Shown piece after piece: positions 41,837-49,740 of a stretch of DNA of 64,000 bases; the stretch's first letter is position 1, and every line of letters begins with the position of its first letter. The DNA is from Streptomyces chromofuscus (lineage in GTDB: Bacteria > Actinomycetota > Actinomycetes > Streptomycetales > Streptomycetaceae): positions 5,521,501 through 5,585,500 of the forward strand of contig NZ_CP063374.1 in the NCBI RefSeq assembly GCF_015160875.1, read 5' to 3'. The position numbers and the translations under genes are program-made. The notes under the pieces were generated by a model. That model was not told where the DNA came from. It saw only the letters and a list, made by a program, of their open reading frames with translations, and did not search any database.

Positions 41837-42255
41837 CGCTGCGGCCTCACGACGTCGAAGCGGGCCCAACCACTGACGGTCTCGTGCACGCAGACCGCCA
41901 CCAGTTCCCCGGGGACGGTGGGCTCAAGGTTGTCGATGATCCAGCCAGCGAGGTACTGCGCGAGGAGCTCCGAGGTCGGCTCGATAGGCAGGACCTCGTG
42001 CAGGTTCCTGTGGTCGAGCTCCTTGTCGATGAACTCCTTGAACGGATGCAGGTCCCCGAAGTCGGTGACGAATCCGGGGTCCGCGAGCGAGTCGGAGGTG
42101 AGGATCACCTCGACCTCGTAGCTGTGGCCGTGCTGGCGCCCGCACTTGTGCTCGGGGGGCAGGCTGGGCAGCCGGTGGCCAGCTTGGAAGGTGAAGCGCT
42201 TGGCGATCGTGAACGTGCCATGAGGCAAGGTGACGGTGGGTGCGTGGTCGCTCAT
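41833..42255 (-). CDS. queD: 6-carboxytetrahydropterin synthase
   Basis: A 140-residue QueD. It makes 6-carboxytetrahydropterin from dihydroneopterin triphosphate. Zinc ligands are H27 in 'FQAGHRLP' and H42, H44 in 'CGRQHGHSYEV', with catalytic C38. 'GFVTDFGDLHPFKEFIDKEL' then 'DHRNLHEVLP', and 'VHETVSGWARF' near the end, complete the family pattern. AGGGGAG precedes the ATG at 42,255. It is the first gene of the tight que/fol group; the acyl-CoA dehydrogenase gene ends 94 bases before its start. Confidence 0.93.
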   Translation of the reverse strand: MSDHAPTVTLPHGTFTIAKRFTFQAGHRLPSLPPEHKCGRQHGHSYEVEVILTSDSLADPGFVTDFGDLHPFKEFIDKELDHRNLHEVLPIEPTSELLAQYLAGWIIDNLEPTVPGELVAVCVHETVSGWARFDVVRPQR

Positions 42256-42349
42256 GACTCCCCTGAAGTGGTGGGTTGGTGAGTTGCTCGGGATGCCGGG
42301 TGCGGGTGCGCAGCTGTCAGGCCGGGGCCCATGGGCTGGCCGCACTGCC

Positions 42350-43558
42350 TCATGCGAGGGCGGTCGACAGGTGGTCTGGGAAGTACACGGCGTGCAGACG
42401 CTCGGACCACTGGCCCTTGGTTTGTCCGAGGGCGACTTCGGCCAGGCGCAGCAGTTGGATGTCGGAGGTGCCGGCCGGGGCGAAGATGTGGTGCGCGTCG
42501 CGCAGGTAGCGCTCGATGGGGACGTTCGTCAGCAGCCCGGCGCCAGCGTGGATCTCCATTGCGGCCCGCGCGGAGTCGAGCGCCATCTCGACGTTGATGA
42601 ACTTGGCGTTCATCAGCTCGGCGTCGCAGGGGACGCCGACGTCGAGCAGGTGGGCCGCGTGATAGGCGGCGAGCCGGGCCGTCATCACCCGCGACTGGAT
42701 CTGCCCCACCTTGAGGTTGATGTTGGGCAGTTGGTGCAGGGGGCCGCTGTAGCGGACGCGCTCGCTGGCGAACTTGATGGTCTGTTCCAGGATCGCCTGG
42801 TGGATGCCGAGGGCGACCGCGGTCAGATTCGGCCGTCCGTAGAGGACGCTGGATGAGTAAGCGATGTCCCTGCCGTCTCCCTCCGCTCCGAGCCGGTTGG
42901 TGACGGGTATTCGGCACTCCTCGAAGTGCAGTTCGCCGAAGCTGAAACCGTGCAGTCCGAGCGTCTGGGCGTGTGGTGGCAGCATCAGGCCGGGGCGGTC
43001 GGACTCGACGAGGAAGGCCGTCAGGCCCTTCGATCCCTCCGAGGTGCGGGCGACGACGCCGTGGAGGTGTCCGACGTGGCTGTTGCCGATGTAGATTTTC
43101 CGGCCGTTGAGGACGTAGTGGCGGCCCTCGCGGCGGGCGGACATCTGCATGCCCAGGACATGGCTGCCGCTGTCGGGCTCGGTCACGGCGATGGTGGGCA
43201 GGCACGAGCCGTCCGCGATCCTCGGCAGCCACTTGCGTTTCTGCTGCTCGCTGCCGAAGTGGATGATCTTGGCTGTGCCGAGCTGTGACGCCTGGACCAT
43301 GGCACCCATGGCGCCGCTGACGCGGGAGAGCTCCTCGATGATGATTGTTTTGGCGAGGTGGCCGGCGCCCATACCGCCGTACGCCTCGTCGATGGTGACG
43401 CCGATCCATCCCTGCTGGGCGATCGCCGCTGCGAGGTCGGTTTCGACGGCCCCGGTCCGCTCCATCTGTTCCACACGCGGCGCGACCTGGGACTCGGCGA
43501 AGCACCGTACCGTTTCCCGGAGTTGGTGGTGCTGTGCAGTGAGATACGGATCGGACAT
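42350..43558 (-). CDS. Acyl-CoA dehydrogenase-family flavoprotein
   Basis: A 402-residue acyl-CoA dehydrogenase. Landmarks are 'DEAYGGMGAGHLAKTIIIEE', 'CLPTIAVTEPDSGSH' (FAD-binding), 'GRKIYIGNSHVGHLHGVVAR', 'LGLHGFSFGELHFEECRIP', and in the C-terminal helical domain 'IHAGAGLLTNVPIERYLRDA' and 'GTSDIQLLRLAEVALG'. The family oxidises acyl-CoA or carrier-bound substrates, and some members act in antibiotic pathways. AAGGGGAG precedes the ATG at 43,558. It sits between the GAF gene and queD, so it may be part of the same pathway or of the regulatory unit. Confidence 0.85.
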   Translation of the reverse strand: MSDPYLTAQHHQLRETVRCFAESQVAPRVEQMERTGAVETDLAAAIAQQGWIGVTIDEAYGGMGAGHLAKTIIIEELSRVSGAMGAMVQASQLGTAKIIHFGSEQQKRKWLPRIADGSCLPTIAVTEPDSGSHVLGMQMSARREGRHYVLNGRKIYIGNSHVGHLHGVVARTSEGSKGLTAFLVESDRPGLMLPPHAQTLGLHGFSFGELHFEECRIPVTNRLGAEGDGRDIAYSSSVLYGRPNLTAVALGIHQAILEQTIKFASERVRYSGPLHQLPNINLKVGQIQSRVMTARLAAYHAAHLLDVGVPCDAELMNAKFINVEMALDSARAAMEIHAGAGLLTNVPIERYLRDAHHIFAPAGTSDIQLLRLAEVALGQTKGQWSERLHAVYFPDHLSTALA

Positions 43559-43614
43559 CTGTGGGGCTCCCCTTCGTGATTGAGCGCTGTTGGTGTGCGG
43601 GGGCGCTGCCGTCT

Positions 43615-44157
43615 TTACTGCGGTGGCTGGTAGTCGGCGCGGCGGTAGAGGAAGTCCATGACCTCGTCCCGGCGTCCCTTGATGAGTGCGAGCGAGGACT
43701 GGCCTGTGGACTGGGGCTTTTCCACGGGGCCGACGAAGCAGACGGTCCCGAGCACGGTGTCCCCGTGCAGCAGGGGGGCTCCGGCGTAGGTTCGGATGCC
43801 GATCAGATCCACGACCGCGTTGCCGGCGAAGCGGGGGGAGGCGAACACGTCGGGCAGGACGAGAGCCTTCTTCTTGGCCACGACTTCGGGGCAGAAGCCG
43901 TGGTTGAGGGACATGCTGCGTCCCACGGTGGGTAGTTCGCTCTCGCCGCCGGGCGTGCACAGGCCGAGGAACTGCTGCTCGTCGTCGAAGATGTTGACCA
44001 TGGCGTAGGGCACGCCGGCGTCCTGCGCCAGCCGCTGGGCGAAGGCATCGAGTTCCGGGTCCGGGCCGGTGAGTCCCAGGGCCCGCAGCGCTTCGGCGCG
44101 CTCCGTGTGCTCGGTGGCCGGGGCGTGCGGCTGGGGCGTTGGGGCGGGGTATGTCAT
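43615..44157 (-). CDS. GAF-domain sensor protein
   Basis: A 180-residue protein with one GAF domain, about residues 40-165: 'LAQDAGVPYAMVNIFDDEQQ', 'SLNHGFCPEVVAKKKALVLP', 'FAGNAVVDLIGIRTYAGAPL' and 'TVLGTVCFVG'. GAF domains bind small ligands, tetrapyrroles or redox signals. A Cys in 'HGFCPEV' is typical of one Streptomyces subset. The ATG overlaps the stop of the GTPase gene, so it is the fifth gene of the conservon. Confidence 0.85.
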   Translation of the reverse strand: MTYPAPTPQPHAPATEHTERAEALRALGLTGPDPELDAFAQRLAQDAGVPYAMVNIFDDEQQFLGLCTPGGESELPTVGRSMSLNHGFCPEVVAKKKALVLPDVFASPRFAGNAVVDLIGIRTYAGAPLLHGDTVLGTVCFVGPVEKPQSTGQSSLALIKGRRDEVMDFLYRRADYQPPQ

Positions 44158-44777
44158 GTGAGAGCTCCGGGGTTCGGGGTGCGGCTCAGCTCGAGGCTGT
44201 GGCCGACCAAGGTGATCAACACGTTCATGGCGGAGGCGGACTGCCGGACATCGCACGTCACGACGGGGATGCACGGGGCGAGGCCGAGGGCCTGGCGGAC
44301 CTCGTCGGGGGTGTAGCGGAAGGCGTTGTCGAACTCGTTGACGGCGACGACGAACGGCAGGTGTCGTTGCTCGCACCAGCCGACCGCCGCGAAGGAGTCC
44401 TCTAGACGCCGTGTATCGACCAGCACGACGACGCCGAGCGCGCCGTGCCCGAGGTCGTCCCACAGGAACCAGAAGCGCTCCTGTCCGGGGGTGCCGAAGA
44501 GGAACAGGATCAGCGAGAACGGATCGTCGAAGGTGATCCGTCCGAAGTCCATGGCCACCGTCGTGGTGGCCTTGTGCGCTAGCCCTTCGAGGTTGTCGAT
44601 ACCTGAGCTGGCGATGGTGAGGCGTTCCTCGGTGGTCAGGGGCTCGATCTCGCTGACCGTCGCGATCATCGTGGTTTTGCCGACCCCGAAGCCACCGGCC
44701 ACGATGATCTTCAGCTCTTCCGGTGGCGCGCCGGCGCGCCCCGCCCGGGCGGCGTCAGAGCTTGGTGCGTAGGGCAT
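44154..44777 (-). CDS. cvnD: Conservon GTPase (CvnD type)
   Basis: A 207-residue Ras-like GTPase of the conservon family. G1 is 'VAGGFGVGKTTMIATV' (P-loop 28-36), G3 is 'FGTPGQERFWFLW' with T-P-G-Q rather than D-T-A-G, and G4 is 'VAVNEFD'. In conservons this protein works with a sensor kinase, a roadblock protein and a DUF742 protein at the membrane. Its start overlaps the DUF742 gene by 23 bases, and its stop overlaps the GAF start. Confidence 0.92.
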   Translation of the reverse strand: MPYAPSSDAARAGRAGAPPEELKIIVAGGFGVGKTTMIATVSEIEPLTTEERLTIASSGIDNLEGLAHKATTTVAMDFGRITFDDPFSLILFLFGTPGQERFWFLWDDLGHGALGVVVLVDTRRLEDSFAAVGWCEQRHLPFVVAVNEFDNAFRYTPDEVRQALGLAPCIPVVTCDVRQSASAMNVLITLVGHSLELSRTPNPGALT

Positions 44778-45117
44778 CGAGCAGTACCTCCAGAAGGTGC
44801 GCGTCGGGGTCGGCGGGGCCGTCGGGGTTGGCAGGAGTTAGTGCCTCGGCGTCGAGGAGATCGCCGATCAGGACCTTGATCACCTGAACCGGTTGGTGCA
44901 GCCGGGCCGCGAGCTCGGCAACGGAGCGCGGGGCACCGCTGCAGAGCATCAGCAGTGACTCGTGCTCGATGTTCATTGGCATGTGCCGGGTGGCGGGCCT
45001 GGTGACCAGGCAGGTGGTCAGGTGCAGGGGGTGTCTGGGGCGGGTGCGTCCTCCGGTGACCGTGTAGGGGCGAACGTCCCCTAACGTGCTGTCGGACCAC
45101 CCGCCGCCAGATGTCAC
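44755..45117 (-). CDS. cvnC: Conservon DUF742 protein (CvnC type)
   Basis: A 120-residue DUF742 protein: 'VRPYTVTGGRTRPRHPL', 'IEHESLLMLCSGAPRSVAEL' and 'QPVQVIKVLIGDLLDAEAL'. The middle resembles a winged helix. These proteins are the third component of Streptomyces conservons. GTG 45,117 lies next to the stop of the roadblock gene, and the C terminus overlaps the GTPase gene. Confidence 0.92.
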   Translation of the reverse strand: MTSGGGWSDSTLGDVRPYTVTGGRTRPRHPLHLTTCLVTRPATRHMPMNIEHESLLMLCSGAPRSVAELAARLHQPVQVIKVLIGDLLDAEALTPANPDGPADPDAHLLEVLLDALRTKL

Positions 45118-45118
45118 G

Positions 45119-45580
45119 TCACAGCCCCTGGCCGTAGATCGTGTTGCGTCGGGCCTGGATGATCAGGTGTTCGTCGAGGGCCTTGATGAGCATTTCCATC
45201 TCGTGACCGACCTGGCCCGGATCCGCCTCGGGCGTGGTCACGACGGCCAGGACCGTGCCCAGAACAGCCTCGTTCACCAGACCGGCGCTCATCAGGAAGA
45301 GGCTGCCGGCGTCGTGCTCCACGACGACCTGGCGTACGCCCCCCTTGGCGCCTTTGAACTGCTGCCGGGCGAGGGCGAAGAGTCCCGAGATGGTCGCGGC
45401 GAGGGTGTCCGCGTCGTCCACGTGCTGTTCGGTGAAGGCGAGCTTGAGCCCGTCACCGGTCCCCAGCAGAGCCTGCTGTGCCCCGGGAATCCGCGTGATG
45501 AAGCTGGTGAGCAGTCCCTCCAGCTGGGCACGTGCGGCCGCCGCCGGGTCGCTGGTGGGGTGGGTGCCTTCAGCCTGCAT
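45119..45580 (-). CDS. cvnB: Conservon roadblock/LC7 protein (CvnB type)
   Basis: A 153-residue roadblock/LC7 protein: 'LLTSFITRIPGAQQALLGTG' then 'DGLKLAFTEQ', 'ATISGLFALARQQFKGAKGG', 'QVVVEHDAGSLFLMSAG' and 'LGTVLAVVTTPEADPGQVGH'. Members bind small GTPases and act as regulators or scaffolds. It lies between the sensor kinase and DUF742 genes, as in other conservons. Confidence 0.92.
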   Translation of the reverse strand: MQAEGTHPTSDPAAAARAQLEGLLTSFITRIPGAQQALLGTGDGLKLAFTEQHVDDADTLAATISGLFALARQQFKGAKGGVRQVVVEHDAGSLFLMSAGLVNEAVLGTVLAVVTTPEADPGQVGHEMEMLIKALDEHLIIQARRNTIYGQGL

Positions 45581-45635
45581 GGTTCGCTCCTGCGTCGTGT
45601 CTGTGGGGTGTGGGGGAGGGGGACGGCCGTGGGTG

Positions 45636-47171
45636 TCAGGTCACCGGTGTTTCTGGCGGCTGCTCGTGCTCGTCCGCACGGGGCGTACGGGACCGGAAGC
45701 TGGCCATCAAGCCGCCGGTGGGGCGGCCGGTCGGCCCCTGCTGCCGTGGCGGTGGAGCCTGCACCTTCTGCTGGGTGACGTCCCGGCGCGGCAACGCCGG
45801 CTTGCTGCCGTCGGCGACCGCCGGACTGTGCGGCTGAGCAGTCGGGGCAGGCGTGGGCGGGATCCGGCGGGGCACGCCATCGGGCCGGGCCGGGAGTGCC
45901 GCGCTGGTACGAGGAGCGGTGCTCGGGGCAGAGGATGCGGCCGGTGTTTCCGTGACGTGGGTGGACGGCTTGTGTTCGTCGTGTGCCTCGACGAGAAGTT
46001 CATGTGGCAGGACCACGACGGCCTGGGTGCCGCCGACGATGTTGGGCCCCAGCCGAATGGTGATCTTGTGGCGCTTCGCGAGGAGCGCGGCCACGAGGAG
46101 CCCGATCTTGCCTTCGCGTAGGCGGACGCGAGGGTCCTCCATTTCGGGAGCGGCCAGGAGCCGGTTGAGGGCATCGCGCTTCTGCGGGGACATGCCCGTC
46201 CCGCGGTCGACTACCTCGATGGCTATCCCACCATCGGTCTGGTGGGTGTGGACCTCCACCTTCTCGGTGGAGAACTCCGTCGCGTTCTCCATCAGCGCGG
46301 CCAGGAGGTGTACGAGGTTGGGGCTGACGTATCCCGGGACCGCTGTCGTCAGCTGCGTCAGGGCCACGCGTACCCGGGCATACTCGGGGATCTCGGCGAC
46401 AGCACGCCGGATGGCCGTCGCGATGAGGATGGGCGCGCTGTTGCGGGACGGCAGGTTCCCGCCCAGGACCGCCAGGCTCTCCACGGCGCGCCGAATCTGC
46501 GTCAGGAGGTGGTCGACGCGGAACATCTCGTGCATCAAGTCCGGGTCCTCCACGTTCTTCTCGACCTCGGAGATGACGTGGATGCTGCGGTTGACCAGTC
46601 CCTGAAGACGGGGAGCGACGGACTTGAAGATCTCAGCCAGCTCCGCCTGAGTGTTCAGCGTCCGGTGTGCGTGCGCCGCCGCCGTCATCACGGTTTGCCA
46701 CGCTTCGGTGAACCCCTGTTCCAGAGCGGCTCTGACATCGATACGCACGTCGCCCGTGCGCGGAGATTCGTCAGCCGCACGGAAGTTGGTGCTCGCGGCG
46801 CCTTGCTCGACCTGGCCCAGAGCCCAGCGCACGTGCCCTCGGCCGTTATCGATGGTGGTGAGGAGGGCGTTGAGGGTCTGCAGCGCTTCATCGCGCTCGG
46901 TGCGAATCTGCTCGGCGCGGGCTACGGCCTTGCGGGCGCTGATCGAGCGAGCGGAGGCCCACCACAGCAAGCCTCCGGCCGCTGTGCAGGCGGCCAGGAC
47001 CCCGGCCTCGGCGGGCACGATGTCGAGGCCGTCGAGGATCCACCCCCCGCCTACGGTCACGGCAGTCAGTGCGGTGGCGGTTACCGCTGGGGGAAGGCGC
47101 AGGCTGTCGTCGGCGTGGGCTCTGTGACGGCGGCCGGAGGCGGCGGGGGCCTGGGCGATGCGGTCAGACAT
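45636..47171 (-). CDS. cvnA: Conservon sensor histidine kinase-like protein (CvnA type)
   Basis: A 511-residue membrane protein. Two membrane segments lie near residues 27-75 ('VTATALTAVTVGGGWIL' and 'AGVLAACTAAGGLLWWASA'). A helical region follows, then an ATPase domain with the N-box 'LLAALMENATEFS', the G1 box 'VVDRGTGMSPQKRDAL' and 'GKIGLLVAALLAKRH'. The C-terminal 120 residues are Pro-rich. Typical conservon kinases are longer and have an extracellular domain; this one has almost none. The ATG at 47,171 overlaps the end of the upstream gene by eight bases. Confidence 0.88.
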   Translation of the reverse strand: MSDRIAQAPAASGRRHRAHADDSLRLPPAVTATALTAVTVGGGWILDGLDIVPAEAGVLAACTAAGGLLWWASARSISARKAVARAEQIRTERDEALQTLNALLTTIDNGRGHVRWALGQVEQGAASTNFRAADESPRTGDVRIDVRAALEQGFTEAWQTVMTAAAHAHRTLNTQAELAEIFKSVAPRLQGLVNRSIHVISEVEKNVEDPDLMHEMFRVDHLLTQIRRAVESLAVLGGNLPSRNSAPILIATAIRRAVAEIPEYARVRVALTQLTTAVPGYVSPNLVHLLAALMENATEFSTEKVEVHTHQTDGGIAIEVVDRGTGMSPQKRDALNRLLAAPEMEDPRVRLREGKIGLLVAALLAKRHKITIRLGPNIVGGTQAVVVLPHELLVEAHDEHKPSTHVTETPAASSAPSTAPRTSAALPARPDGVPRRIPPTPAPTAQPHSPAVADGSKPALPRRDVTQQKVQAPPPRQQGPTGRPTGGLMASFRSRTPRADEHEQPPETPVT

Positions 47172-47616
47172 GGCACACCTCGCGAGCGCGTGCGCTGAGC
47201 GGCCGGCGCGCGAACCGCATGCGGGCACGCATCAGGCTGAGGGTCTCGTGGAGCACTGCCGGGGCGCTGGTCGGCGCAGCCAGCGGCCCGGGCGGGGCAA
47301 CCCAGAAGCGGTTCCGGCAGGGCGGCTGGTACCCGTGCATGACGCACTGGAGAGCCGAGCCGCTGCTGCACGCGGAATGCGCGGCACCCCACAGGCCAGC
47401 GGTGCCGGACTCGACCGGGATGAGCAGCATGCGGTGGGTGATGCAGCACAGCAGCGGCCCGACATCCTGGCCCGTGTCGATCATGGCGTCGACCGCGGAC
47501 ATACCAAGTCCCATGCTGACGCGGACGACATCGAAGTCGCGCGGGAGTGTGGGCGGGAGGGGAGTCTCGCCGAAATGCAGCTGCCAGGGGTGGCGAGTGC
47601 TCAGTAGGGGAGTCAT
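47164..47616 (-). CDS. Primase-polymerase-N-terminal-like small protein
   Basis: A 150-residue protein. The segment 'RDFDVVRVSMGLGMSAVD', then 'DVGPLLCCITHRMLLIPVES' and 'QPPCRNRFWVAPPGP', recalls the N-terminal part of actinobacterial bifunctional DNA primase/polymerase-like proteins, without visible catalytic acids. I am unsure of this assignment. It precedes and overlaps cvnA, so it is probably part of the conservon transcript. Confidence 0.5.
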   Translation of the reverse strand: MTPLLSTRHPWQLHFGETPLPPTLPRDFDVVRVSMGLGMSAVDAMIDTGQDVGPLLCCITHRMLLIPVESGTAGLWGAAHSACSSGSALQCVMHGYQPPCRNRFWVAPPGPLAAPTSAPAVLHETLSLMRARMRFARRPLSARAREVCHV

Positions 47617-47658
47617 CAGCTCTCCGGTCAGGACGGGAGTTCCGTCGGACGGATTCGG

Positions 47659-47742
47659 TCAGCGCGGCAGTTGAGCAGCCAGGACGATCGTGATCAGGGC
47701 CAGGAGGAAGGTGGCGATCCGAAGGTCGTTCTTGCTGGGCAT
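47659..47742 (-). CDS. 27-residue hydrophobic peptide
   Basis: An ATG with GGAGA nine bases upstream opens 27 codons: 'MPSKNDLRIATFLLALITIV' then LAAQLPR. A short polar start followed by one membrane helix is typical of small membrane peptides. It lies in a 77-base gap between larger genes. Expression is unproven. Confidence 0.35.
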   Translation of the reverse strand: MPSKNDLRIATFLLALITIVLAAQLPR

Positions 47743-48368
47743 GACCGGTCGTCTCCGAACTCGTATGGGGGCCGTCGTGGTGCCGCGCCGTAACGGGACG
47801 GGGCCGACACGGCACCACGACGGGAACTCGCCGTCGCCGCTCGGTTAGGGGAAGGCCGTCGCGGCGACGATCGGTACGGCGCCGCCGGTGGCCGGCATCC
47901 GCTCGGGCTGCTCGGAGGCGGGGGCCAGCGTCCAGCTCCCGGGCCGTACCCCCTGTGTCCGGCAGGGGGCCACGCCTGGTGTTTGTCGGCAGCGTTCTCG
48001 GCTGGGTCGCGCAGGCCGCAGAACCCCTGGCGGTCCCGCATGTCGCAGTGCACCGGAGGACTGTCACTCCACTCGACGACGGCGCCGCAGCTGGACAGCC
48101 GGGGGAAACCCGGCCGGCCGGTCAGGGCCTGTACGGTCTGCTCGGCGAACGTCTTCTCGAGAACGTGCAGTTGCCCGCCACGACGGCCGGCACCCACCAG
48201 GACCGCGAGCAACGGAAGGCGGTAGATCGCCACCGCGACCGCATCCCGTAGGAGTGCGGTGTTGGCCAGCCGACCAGCCCAGCACTCGAAATCGTGAGCT
48301 TCCTCCCGCGGGAGCAGGCGGACCCGGGGGAGAACCGGAACCGCCCAGGAAACCGTTGGCGCGGTCAC
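47694..48368 (-). CDS. Uncharacterised protein, C terminus possibly frameshifted
   Basis: A 224-residue frame from GTG 48,368, which overlaps the upstream stop (GTGA). The first 130 residues look natural: 'REEAHDFECWAGRLANTALL', 'RDAVAVAIYRLPLLAVLVGA', and Cys in 'LSSCGAVVEW', 'PVHCDMRD' and 'GFCGLRD'. After about 47,975 the frame becomes Pro/Arg/Ser-rich and loses third-position GC, while another frame (47,845-47,973) gains it and ends '...IVAATAFP' and a stop. A frameshift or a separate small gene is likely there. Confidence 0.5.
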   Translation of the reverse strand: MTAPTVSWAVPVLPRVRLLPREEAHDFECWAGRLANTALLRDAVAVAIYRLPLLAVLVGAGRRGGQLHVLEKTFAEQTVQALTGRPGFPRLSSCGAVVEWSDSPPVHCDMRDRQGFCGLRDPAENAADKHQAWPPAGHRGYGPGAGRWPPPPSSPSGCRPPAAPYRSSPRRPSPNRAATASSRRGAVSAPSRYGAAPRRPPYEFGDDRSCPARTTFGSPPSSWP

Positions 48369-48940
48369 GCGTTCACCTCCGTGGGCTCGTCCACGACCAG
48401 TGGAAGGGGGCGTCGAGGGGGGATAGCTCGCCCGTCTGGCATCAGACAGCCCGTGTCCTCAAAGGAGATGACCCCGTTGCACAGGAGGCTGTAGCCGAGA
48501 GCAGGGCAGTGGGCGAGCACTTGAGCCGCCCCGCGGGCGGGGTCGTGAGCCGGAGGGCATTCGGGCTGATGCATACACGCCAGCCCAGCCTTGCTCATCT
48601 CGATGAGTACCGTCTGCACCTTCAGCGCCAGCTTCCGCAGGTAGACCCGCGATTGCATGAAGCCGTCCGGCGCCTCCGTGGCTGCCAGACTCCGAGCCGC
48701 GGCCAGGGCATCGGCCAGTGGGCTCGCCGGCGCGCCAACAGCAGGCCCGAGTTGCATGAGATGGCCGCGCAGCCTGAGCACGAAATCGAGGACGTCCTGA
48801 TCGTTCTCAAGTACGGGGGCCGCCTCATCAAGGACTAAGGCAGTGGTCTCCCTGGCAGCCGCGACTACCGAGCGGGCGGTGACAGGAGCGTGCTCTGCGC
48901 GGCTGCGGGATGTGACGAGGGTCAGACCAGGGATGCTCAC
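48365..48940 (-). CDS. DUF6415-like protein
   Basis: A 191-residue helical protein starting at GTG 48,940, which overlaps the stop of the ATPase gene (GTGA). The core 'VVAAARETTALVLDEAAPVL', 'VLRLRGHLMQLGPAVGA' and 'VYLRKLALKVQTVLIEM' fits a family I know from Streptomyces as DUF6415, often next to regulators. The C terminus has Cys pairs around 'LACMHQPECPPAHD'. Function unknown. Confidence 0.6.
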   Translation of the reverse strand: MSIPGLTLVTSRSRAEHAPVTARSVVAAARETTALVLDEAAPVLENDQDVLDFVLRLRGHLMQLGPAVGAPASPLADALAAARSLAATEAPDGFMQSRVYLRKLALKVQTVLIEMSKAGLACMHQPECPPAHDPARGAAQVLAHCPALGYSLLCNGVISFEDTGCLMPDGRAIPPRRPLPLVVDEPTEVNA

Positions 48941-49530
48941 GAACCCCCCTCTCCGCAGAGAGGGGAAGGCGAGTCGAACTCCATCCAGACAGACTTCCCA
49001 GCACCTTCGGCGTTCGCTTCGACTCCCCACCGGTCGGCGAAGGCCGCCACGAGCTGCAGGCCACGGCCATCTTCCTGCTCCTTGGAAGCCGGCAGCAGGC
49101 GCGGCTTCTCGCCGGACGGATCGTGGACAGCCAGACGCAGTCGTGCGCTGTTATATGCGGCCGTCATGGTGATCTCGGTGTCCGGCGGGAGCTGGCGGCA
49201 GCCGTGGTTCACGGCGTTGGCCATGAGTTCCTGGGAGGCCAGGACGGCGTCGTCCGCGATCTCCGTCAGGCCGGACCGGCACAAGAGGGCGCGCAATTGG
49301 CGGCGCATCGGTGGAATGGCTGCCGGATCGGCGGGAAATGAGACCGCCATCTGGAAGGGGCGAAGCGCCTCGTCGTTCCGCTGCTGCGGGAGCGCTCCCG
49401 CAGCAGCGGGGGTGTTGAAGGGGGGCTCGGTCACCGCACACGCTCCTCGGGCCGTGTCGTCGTGCACGACGACGGCATGCGACCGCGTCGAGCAGTCGGG
49501 CTTCCTCCGCGTCAGGTCGTGCACGTTCAT
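48937..49530 (-). CDS. RsbW-like ATP-binding regulatory protein
   Basis: A 197-residue protein with an HATPase_c domain as in anti-sigma-factor kinases. After a polar N terminus of about 60 residues: 'MAVSFPADPAAIPPMRRQLR', 'DDAVLASQELMANAVNHG' (N-box), 'LRLAVHDPSGEKPRL' (G1 box) and 'EDGRGLQLVAAFADRWGVEA' (G2 box). Streptomyces encodes many of these, often beside helix-turn-helix regulators. AAGGAACC precedes the ATG. It is divergent from the regulator at 49,741, with a shared 210-base promoter region. Confidence 0.85.
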   Translation of the reverse strand: MNVHDLTRRKPDCSTRSHAVVVHDDTARGACAVTEPPFNTPAAAGALPQQRNDEALRPFQMAVSFPADPAAIPPMRRQLRALLCRSGLTEIADDAVLASQELMANAVNHGCRQLPPDTEITMTAAYNSARLRLAVHDPSGEKPRLLPASKEQEDGRGLQLVAAFADRWGVEANAEGAGKSVWMEFDSPSPLCGEGGS

Positions 49531-49740
49531 TGGTTCCTTCTCCTGGCCCGTCATCGCTGGGCCACATTCGGTCACAGCCCAGGTGCGTATGGATGAGGTG
49601 GTCGATTCCCCTGCCCCGTACGGGGGTTGGAGGAATATCGTCTTTACGAGAGAACCGTGTCTGCGGGCCGGTCGGTATCCCGTCGGGCATGCGGATCCAA
49701 TGAACGTCATGAAAGATCGTTTCGGGGACAGGGGCGCACC

